Origin: Nocardia huaxiensis
Lineage (GTDB): Bacteria > Actinomycetota > Actinomycetes > Mycobacteriales > Mycobacteriaceae
Reading direction: 5' to 3'
Assembly (NCBI RefSeq): GCF_013744875.1
Contig: NZ_CP059399.1
Location: 7,316,001 to 7,380,000, forward strand
Length of the DNA stretch: 64,000 nucleotides
Both the position numbers and the translations under genes were made by a program. Numbering within the stretch: the first letter of the stretch is position 1; every line of letters starts with the position of its first letter. Shown piece after piece: positions 58,403-64,000 of the stretch. The notes beneath the pieces were generated by a model, which was given only the letters and a program-made list of their open reading frames with translations, searched no databases and was not told the DNA's origin.

Positions 58403-58963
58403 TCAGTGCGCGAGCAGCAGCAGCGTCGCGATGTCGAACGCCGCCACCGGATCTCCCGGCAACTCCACTCCGCCCAGGCCGCTCGTGCGCACCGCGCCGT
58501 CCCCGTAGCGAAACCAGCGGCACCAGGAGGTTTCGCGAATGTCGCTGTAGGCGACCACCAGTCGGTGATTCGGGCAGCGGCGGGCGTTCTCCACCGATTC
58601 GGACAGCGTGCGGCAGGCTTCGAACATGCGGCGCACGCGGGCGGCGGCGACCCGGTCGTCCATGTACGCGCCGCCGAATCCGGTCTGCGCGAACAGTGTC
58701 AGCGAACCCCAGACCAGGTGATAGTTCACCGCATAGGAATTCGCGCCGTGCCCGGAGTGGCTCACCGCGACCTGGTCGGGGAGCCAGTGGCGCATGGCGT
58801 CGTGCGGGTAGCCGAACTGGTACATGAGCGCCGGCGAGATGTCGCCGGTGGCGTACGCCCACGGTTGCGCCTGCCGCAGCAGCGGCTGGAACGGTGGCGG
58901 GATCGGCGGCTCGCCGAGGTCGTGATCCTCGAACAGCGCGCACATCTCCTGGAACACGTGCAT
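58403..58963 (-). CDS. Hypothetical protein
   Basis: The 186-residue product starts MHVFQEMCALFEDHDLGEPPIPPPFQPLLRQAQPWAYATGDISPALMYQFGYPHDAMRHWLPDQVAV. It has many aromatic residues and no transmembrane helix or signal. GHGANSYAVNYHLVWGSLTLFAQTGFGGAYMDD could be a hydrophobic core. I do not recognise a family. A start at ATG 58963 gives a coherent reading with the normal codon-position GC pattern; coding is therefore likely. It is upstream of the repeat and NUDIX gene on the same strand. Confidence 0.65.
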   Translation of the reverse strand: MHVFQEMCALFEDHDLGEPPIPPPFQPLLRQAQPWAYATGDISPALMYQFGYPHDAMRHWLPDQVAVSHSGHGANSYAVNYHLVWGSLTLFAQTGFGGAYMDDRVAAARVRRMFEACRTLSESVENARRCPNHRLVVAYSDIRETSWCRWFRYGDGAVRTSGLGGVELPGDPVAAFDIATLLLLAH

Positions 58964-59083
58964 GGTTCAAGATCGCAGGGCGCGAGGCCGCTGTGAACGG
59001 CGGGGGTGATCCAAGCCGGGGCAGTCGGATCGGGAACCGGATCGGCGCGGGCTGCGTCGCCCGGCGCGGCGGTCGATCGCGGC

Positions 59084-59536
59084 TCAGTCGGTGAGACTCA
59101 CAGAGCCCGTTCGGGTTTGGATGGTGAACGGCCCGGAGCCCTCCGCGCGCCGCGACCAGGTGCCCGTGACCTGCCCGGTGCGGTAGTCCTGCACCTGGCT
59201 GATCACCACGCCGCTGTCCTCGTCGGCCCAGGTCACCAGGAACGAACCCGCGCCGATGGATTCGATGGCGGCCGGTGCGACGGTCTTGCGTCCGCTGTCG
59301 GCGGCGACGTAGGTCAGCGACCTGCCGTCCGCGGCGAAGGTGAGGGTGCCGCCCGCCCCGCTGTCATAGGTGAGCTGGACGGTGCGGCCGTGCAGATCGT
59401 CCGGCAGGGTCGCCCGACCCAGGCTCGCGACCGATTCGGAGACCGAAACCTTCTGCGGCGCGGGCGGATTCGCGACACAGCCGACGGCGCCCAGGGCGGC
59501 CGCGGCGAATAGGAGTGAACCGACCGTTCGACGCAC
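59084..59536 (-). CDS. Lipoprotein with MoaF-like domain
   Basis: The ~150-residue protein starts with a lipoprotein signal (RRTVGSLLFAAAALGAVGC, lipobox LGAVGC). The remaining ~125 residues (GRTVQLTYDSGAGGTLTFAADGRSLTYVA, then SFLVTWADEDSGVVISQVQDYRTGQVTGTWS) follow a lipocalin/MoaF-like beta-barrel pattern. GTG 59536 follows GGAGGGAG. MoaF-type proteins bind small ligands; the ligand here is unknown. The long upstream reading frame shows no conserved sequence. The 235 bases before the next gene hold nothing recognisable. Confidence 0.75.
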   Translation of the reverse strand: MRRTVGSLLFAAAALGAVGCVANPPAPQKVSVSESVASLGRATLPDDLHGRTVQLTYDSGAGGTLTFAADGRSLTYVAADSGRKTVAPAAIESIGAGSFLVTWADEDSGVVISQVQDYRTGQVTGTWSRRAEGSGPFTIQTRTGSVSLTD

Positions 59537-59771
59537 TTCCGCTCCCTCCGTCCGCGGCCCGCTACTGCTTCGCCCACAGTTCGCCATCGAATGACAAACG
59601 AGTGCGATTGCAGCTGAATGCCGGTCATTGCTCGATCGGCGATGTTGCGGACAGTTTGCCCGCCGGAGGCGAAGTGCGCAATAGCAGCACGCCGCCCGGA
59701 TCGACCGGATTCGGCGTGCGCGAGAAAGATTCAGCGGCGGCGCGGAGACTCCGCGCATGCTATGGCTCGGC

Positions 59772-60605
59772 TCAGCGCGTGCGATGCCGCCCGAAACGCT
59801 GACTGCGGCGCGCGAAATACCGGCCGTCGATGCGATCGAGGGTGATCGACTGCCGGAACGCCTCACTCAGATTCTCCGAGGTGAGCACATCGGTGAGCAG
59901 GCCCTGCGCCACCACACTGCCCTCGTTGAGCAGCATGCCGTGCGTGAAGCCGGGCGGAATCTCCTCCACGTGATGGGTGACCAGCACGGTCGCCGGAGCG
60001 TCCGGATCGGCGGCCAGATCGCCGAGCCGCTCCACCAGTTCCTCGCGGCCGCCCAGGTCCAGGCCCGCGGCGGGCTCGTCGAGCAGCAGCAGTTCCGGAT
60101 CGGTCATGAGCGCCCGCGCGATGAGCACGCGCTTGCGCTCACCCTCGGACAGGGTGCCGTAGGTGCGGTCGGAAAGGTGTTCCGCGCCCAGGCTTTCCAG
60201 CACATCCACCGCGCGGTCGGTATCCAGGTCGTCGTAGCGTTCCCGCCAGCGGCCCATCACCGCGTAACCGGCCGACACGACCAGATCCGAGACCTTCTCG
60301 TCCACCGGCACGCGGCTGGCGATGGCCGCCGAGGACAATCCGATGCGCGGGCGTAGCTCGTTGATGTCGACCTTGCCGAGTGTCTCGCCGAGCAGGTTGG
60401 CCGAACCCGAGGTGGGATACATCTCGGCGGCGGCCATCCGGAGCAGCGAGGTTTTCCCGGCTCCATTGGGGCCGAGTACAACCCAGCGTTCGTCCAGTTC
60501 CACCTGCCAGGTGACAGGCCCCACCAGGGTATGGCCCGAGCGTCGGACGGTGACATCGGTGAAATCGATGAGCAGATCGGGATCCGGTTGCGGCACGGGG
60601 TCCAT
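59772..60605 (-). CDS. ABC transporter ATP-binding protein (Rv3041c-like)
   Basis: The 277-residue ABC ATPase has Walker A GPNGAGKTSLL, Q-loop region, signature LSEGERKRVLIARAL, Walker B LLLLDEPAAGLDL and switch H in VTHHVEE. No permease gene is adjacent. In M. tuberculosis the homologue Rv3041c also has no partner next to it. The sequence resembles ATPases of the ModF/YbiT type, so it may be cytoplasmic rather than part of a transporter. Start ATG 60605. Confidence 0.93.
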   Translation of the reverse strand: MDPVPQPDPDLLIDFTDVTVRRSGHTLVGPVTWQVELDERWVVLGPNGAGKTSLLRMAAAEMYPTSGSANLLGETLGKVDINELRPRIGLSSAAIASRVPVDEKVSDLVVSAGYAVMGRWRERYDDLDTDRAVDVLESLGAEHLSDRTYGTLSEGERKRVLIARALMTDPELLLLDEPAAGLDLGGREELVERLGDLAADPDAPATVLVTHHVEEIPPGFTHGMLLNEGSVVAQGLLTDVLTSENLSEAFRQSITLDRIDGRYFARRSQRFGRHRTR

Positions 60606-60630
60606 CTTGGCTCACCGCCCTGGACGCTCG

Positions 60631-60852
60631 TCAACGTGGGGGAAAAACTCGATTCGTGTCATCTTTCCCGGCGGCGGTTCCGGGGGTCAATTCCTCAGCG
60701 GTGCGGTCGAATTCGGGGTTGTTGTCGCGGGCGGCGCCTAGCTCGTCCCGGTCGTGGTTGCCGGCGTTCGATCGGAACAGGCGTGCCAGGACCAGAGCCG
60801 CCGGAACCGAGAGCGCCACCCACGCGATGAGTATCACCACAAGTGTCGTCAT
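60631..60852 (-). CDS. Small single-helix membrane protein
   Basis: The 73-residue protein starts MTTLVVILIAWVALSVPAALVLARLF, one hydrophobic helix, followed by a charged tail (NHDRDELGAARDNNPEFDRTAEELTPG). Possible GGAAA ribosome-binding site before ATG 60852. The remainder of the longer frame has no hydrophobic start. The stop lies 25 bp before the ABC ATPase start on the same strand. Function unknown. Confidence 0.65.
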   Translation of the reverse strand: MTTLVVILIAWVALSVPAALVLARLFRSNAGNHDRDELGAARDNNPEFDRTAEELTPGTAAGKDDTNRVFPPR

Positions 60853-60979
60853 TTCCGTTGGTTTCCTTTCGAGGAAACTCGTGAACCGATCCTTGCCCAC
60901 CGGTTCGGCGAAGTCGATACGCCAGCACATATATGCCAGCAAGGCGACCATCCGGTCTGCGGGTGAGACACGGGCACCC

Positions 60980-61003
60980 GGCGGGCAACCTCGGTTGCCC
61001 GCC
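60980..61003 (-). terminator. Hairpin after the Pth2-like gene
   Basis: GGCGGGCAACC (60980-60990) pairs with GGTTGCCCGCC (60993-61003) over a two-base loop, giving an 11-bp stem. It is 28-51 bp past the Pth2-like stop on the minus strand and before the small membrane protein gene. Confidence 0.75.
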
Positions 61004-61030
61004 GTGCCCACACCGCACTATCGGGGCCGA

Positions 61031-61786
61031 TCAGGGCACCGCGATCACAGTCATGGACCCCGGAGCCACCTCGGTGAAACCGGCGTCACGCACCGCGACC
61101 GCGGAACCCTCGGCCACTCGCCGCCGCAACGACTCCCAGCGTTCGGGATCCGCCTCGGCGACACCACATCGGAAACCGCGCGCAGCCCAGGCAAACGCCT
61201 GCTCCACCGGCATGGCGCCGGCCAGCAGCATGCTCGCATGCCCGACCTGCGCGGCGGCCTTACCAACAGTCATACCCAAATCCGAGTTGACCCATAACAC
61301 CGGATACTCGGGATCACTTTGTGCCGGTTCATCGAAAGGTAGTTCGGTGCCGCCGATCTGGAGGCGTTTGATCCGCGGATCGATATCGCCGACGGGTCCG
61401 GGAACCAGGGCGCGAGCCTGAGCGCCGTCGAATTCAATGGTGACACCGGGGACTTCCTGCGCGGCCAGCCAATGCGCGCCGCGCGCTCTGCGCGCGACTT
61501 TGCGAATGCGGGAACGCTTCCAGGCGAGATAGGGGTCTTCCCATTCGCCGCCCGGACCGACCCGTTCGTCCAGGCAGAGCGCGACTGCCGAGGCCGCCGC
61601 GGCAGCGAGCAGCGCACTGCGTTTCGGCGGCTCGTCCTTGGGGATGTGCAGCACCATCTGCATGGCTTGGACCTGCGCGGGGTCGTCCGGGTCACCCGCG
61701 CCGCCGTAACCCTGTGCCAATTCCGCGTGCCTGACGGTGAAATCGGCGAATTCGGACAATTCGATGCTGTCTAGCCCTTCGGTCAC
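61031..61786 (-). CDS. Peptidyl-tRNA hydrolase 2-like protein
   Basis: The 251-residue protein ends with a Pth2 domain: VLWVNSDLGMTVGKAAAQVGHASMLLAG (helix-rich active-site region with the conserved Gly-Lys and His), and DAGFTEVAPGSMTVIAVP at the C-terminus. Pth2 enzymes release peptidyl-tRNA. An N-terminal part (QMVLHIPKDEPPKRSALLAAAAASAVALCL, ~42-70) has the look of a second, degenerate Pth2-like opening. The full length is roughly twice that of a typical Pth2. Actinobacteria have Pth1 for the essential function, so this could be redundant or act on other substrates. Confidence 0.8.
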   Translation of the reverse strand: MTEGLDSIELSEFADFTVRHAELAQGYGGAGDPDDPAQVQAMQMVLHIPKDEPPKRSALLAAAAASAVALCLDERVGPGGEWEDPYLAWKRSRIRKVARRARGAHWLAAQEVPGVTIEFDGAQARALVPGPVGDIDPRIKRLQIGGTELPFDEPAQSDPEYPVLWVNSDLGMTVGKAAAQVGHASMLLAGAMPVEQAFAWAARGFRCGVAEADPERWESLRRRVAEGSAVAVRDAGFTEVAPGSMTVIAVP

Positions 61787-61847
61787 AACTCCACCTAGAT
61801 CGACGACAAAGCAGCCTCCACTGATAGCCGATGGAGGTGGTTGTTCG

Positions 61848-62336
61848 CTACTGCACCTTCACGGTGAGCGCAAACTTCTGGTTGGCATCGGAGGCGGGCT
61901 CCCACGGGCGGGCGTACACCATCTCCAGGGTGGTGGTTCCGGCCGTGATGGCGCGGAAAGCCCACACCGCCGTCCCGCCCTTGCCCGGCATGGACGGACC
62001 CGGATCCTGCTCGTAACCGGGCTCGCCGTCCTGCATCAGAATGCTCTGATCCTCGGACTGGATGCCCCACGAATACCCGGTCGACGGATTCGACTTCAAC
62101 CGCACCACGAGGCGCTGCCCCGGAACCATTTGCAGCTCAGTGCCATTGGCCGATTCATCGACCGTGACGGCCGCCGCCGGCTCGGGCGGGCTGGTCGTCC
62201 CCGAGGAGGTTGCCGCCTGCGAGGTGTTCGCGGCCGCTGTCGAACTCGTCGTCGCGTCGGACGCCTTGTCCTCGGACTTCCCACACGCCGTCACGAGTAC
62301 GAGTCCGAGCACCAGAACCGGCAGGATCTTTCGCAC
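61848..62336 (-). CDS. Chagasin-type (I42) protease-inhibitor lipoprotein
   Basis: The ~162-residue protein has a lipoprotein signal (VRKILPVLVLGLVLVTAC, lipobox LVTAC), a Thr/Ser/Ala-rich linker, then an I42 inhibitor domain with its three loops: NPSTGYSW, GKGGTAVWAFRA and YARPWEP. Such domains block papain-like cysteine proteases, here exposed on the outer face of the membrane. GTG 62336 follows GGAGGG. No protease is encoded nearby. A dyad CCTCCA-TGGAGG past the stop (61812-61834) may end the transcript. Confidence 0.9.
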   Translation of the reverse strand: MRKILPVLVLGLVLVTACGKSEDKASDATTSSTAAANTSQAATSSGTTSPPEPAAAVTVDESANGTELQMVPGQRLVVRLKSNPSTGYSWGIQSEDQSILMQDGEPGYEQDPGPSMPGKGGTAVWAFRAITAGTTTLEMVYARPWEPASDANQKFALTVKVQ

Positions 62337-62402
62337 GCAGCCCTCCATCAACCGGGATCGAGTAATGCGGCCAGCCTACTGGCGAATCCCCAGCACACTG
62401 TG

Positions 62403-63155
62403 TCAGTGCAGGTAGGACGCGCCGTTCACATCCAGCACCGCACCCGAACTCCAGATTGCCTCCGGTGAGGCGAGATAGCGGACCGCCGCGGCGATCTCGG
62501 CGGGTCGCGCCACCCGGCCGAACGGGCTCTGCCTTTCGACCGCCTCGGTGACCCGATCCTTGACGCGTTCGGTGGCAACGAAGCCCGGTGCCACCGACGC
62601 GACAGCAATCCCGAAGGGCGCCAGCGAAACCGCCAGCGACTGTCCCATCGCCTGCACCGCCGCCTTGGTCGCGCCGTACGCCGGATGATCGGGTTCACCG
62701 CGCGACGCGCCCCGCGAGCCGATATTGACGATGCGTCCCGGGATGCCGTGCTCGATCATGTGCCGAGCGACGGTGTACGACATATTCGCCGTACCGAGCA
62801 GATTCACATCCGTCGTCAACCGCCAAACCCGCTGCCACTCTTCATAATCGGTGGTAGGCAACGGCTGCGGCAGATTCACCGCCGCATTGTTGACCAGCAC
62901 ATGCACGGTCCCGAGCGCCTCGACCGCCGCGTCTACGATCCCGGTGACCTCGTCCGCCTTCGAGATATCCCCGGCAACGATCACATGCCCGTCCCCGCTC
63001 AGGCTGCGCAAGGTTTCCTCGGCGTCCGCCCGCCGCGACGAATAATGCACGGCCACACGATCTCCCGCATCGGCGAAAACCTGCGCGACAGCGCGGCCGA
63101 TCCCCCGGGACGCACCGGTCACCAGGACGCCCCGGCTCATTTCATGATCACCCAT
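62403..63155 (-). CDS. SDR, 3-oxoacyl-ACP reductase-like
   Basis: The 250-residue SDR has TGASRGIG, NNAA, Ser in IVNIGSRGASRG and YGATK with the catalytic Tyr and Lys, plus the C-terminal SSGAVLDVNGASYLH typical of FabG-like 3-oxoacyl-ACP or sugar reductases. It has no pathway-specific neighbours; it lies between serB and the chagasin-like gene. ATG 63155 is used, with ATG 63140 (MSRG) as alternative. Cofactor preference appears NADPH-like (SSRRADA). Confidence 0.9.
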   Translation of the reverse strand: MGDHEMSRGVLVTGASRGIGRAVAQVFADAGDRVAVHYSSRRADAEETLRSLSGDGHVIVAGDISKADEVTGIVDAAVEALGTVHVLVNNAAVNLPQPLPTTDYEEWQRVWRLTTDVNLLGTANMSYTVARHMIEHGIPGRIVNIGSRGASRGEPDHPAYGATKAAVQAMGQSLAVSLAPFGIAVASVAPGFVATERVKDRVTEAVERQSPFGRVARPAEIAAAVRYLASPEAIWSSGAVLDVNGASYLH

Positions 63156-63190
63156 GCATCGAGCATGCCCGCCGCGCCGGACGCTGGGGA

Positions 63191-64000
<810 letters not shown>

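Overview
The window is high-GC actinobacterial chromosome, most probably Nocardia or a close relative in the Mycobacteriales. The evidence is base composition, frequent GTG starts and gene order. From memory, the conserved backbone follows the Mycobacterium tuberculosis block Rv3024c to Rv3042c: mnmA, a cysteine desulfurase, an acyltransferase pair, etfA-etfB, a methyltransferase, a GH57 enzyme, a GT4 glycosyltransferase, a hexapeptide acyltransferase, a PQQ-like lipoprotein, two methyltransferases, an enoyl-CoA hydratase-like protein, a NUDIX hydrolase, an ABC ATPase and serB. Accessory genes have been inserted into this backbone at several points. I see no rRNA, tRNA, CRISPR array, integrase, transposase gene or prophage. 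No gene-free stretch exceeds about 300 bases.

Layout. 1-6.5 kb: the end of a cytochrome P450, a YdeI-like protein, a DUF4097 protein, a membrane Ser/Thr kinase, an ArsR-SRPBCC fusion, a solitary AAA ATPase and two small membrane proteins. 6.5-9.9 kb: a tightly coupled operon of cysteine desulfurase, mnmA and a MetE-like zinc protein. 10-14 kb: a polytopic GT-C-like protein, an SDR and small proteins. 14-18 kb: an OlsB/OlsA-like acyltransferase pair, then an SDR-queA operon. 18-29.6 kb: ndh with a divergent LysR gene, then a mosaic of regulators and small enzymes including a FAD monooxygenase/TetR pair with duplicated operators. 29.7-35.2 kb: etfBA, and divergently a three-gene overlapping operon (methyltransferase, GH57, GT4) matching the mycobacterial methylglucose lipopolysaccharide locus.

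35.3-48.2 kb is accessory. It holds an esterase behind a KstR-type box and a regulator operon with two tandemly duplicated LysR genes plus a TetR gene. Divergent from that operon are a VOC protein, an MFS pump and an MMPL pump. A membrane NACHT NTPase, a DUF1697 protein and a TerD-VWA protein follow. 48.2-54.2 kb: a hexapeptide acyltransferase, a PQQ-like lipoprotein, two TetR genes with hydrolase targets, and an SDR-alpha/beta-hydrolase fusion whose promoter shares an operator with its TetR neighbour. 54.2-64 kb returns to the conserved block and ends inside serB.

Non-coding signals. An 88-bp palindromic repeat occurs twice in opposite orientation, 33 kb apart (25.1 and 58.3 kb), and the second copy carries three 23-bp tandem units. 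Strong hairpins separate several convergent genes. Many palindromic operators sit in divergent intergenic regions. The ndh ribosome-binding site lies in the loop of a perfect hairpin that also includes the start codon.
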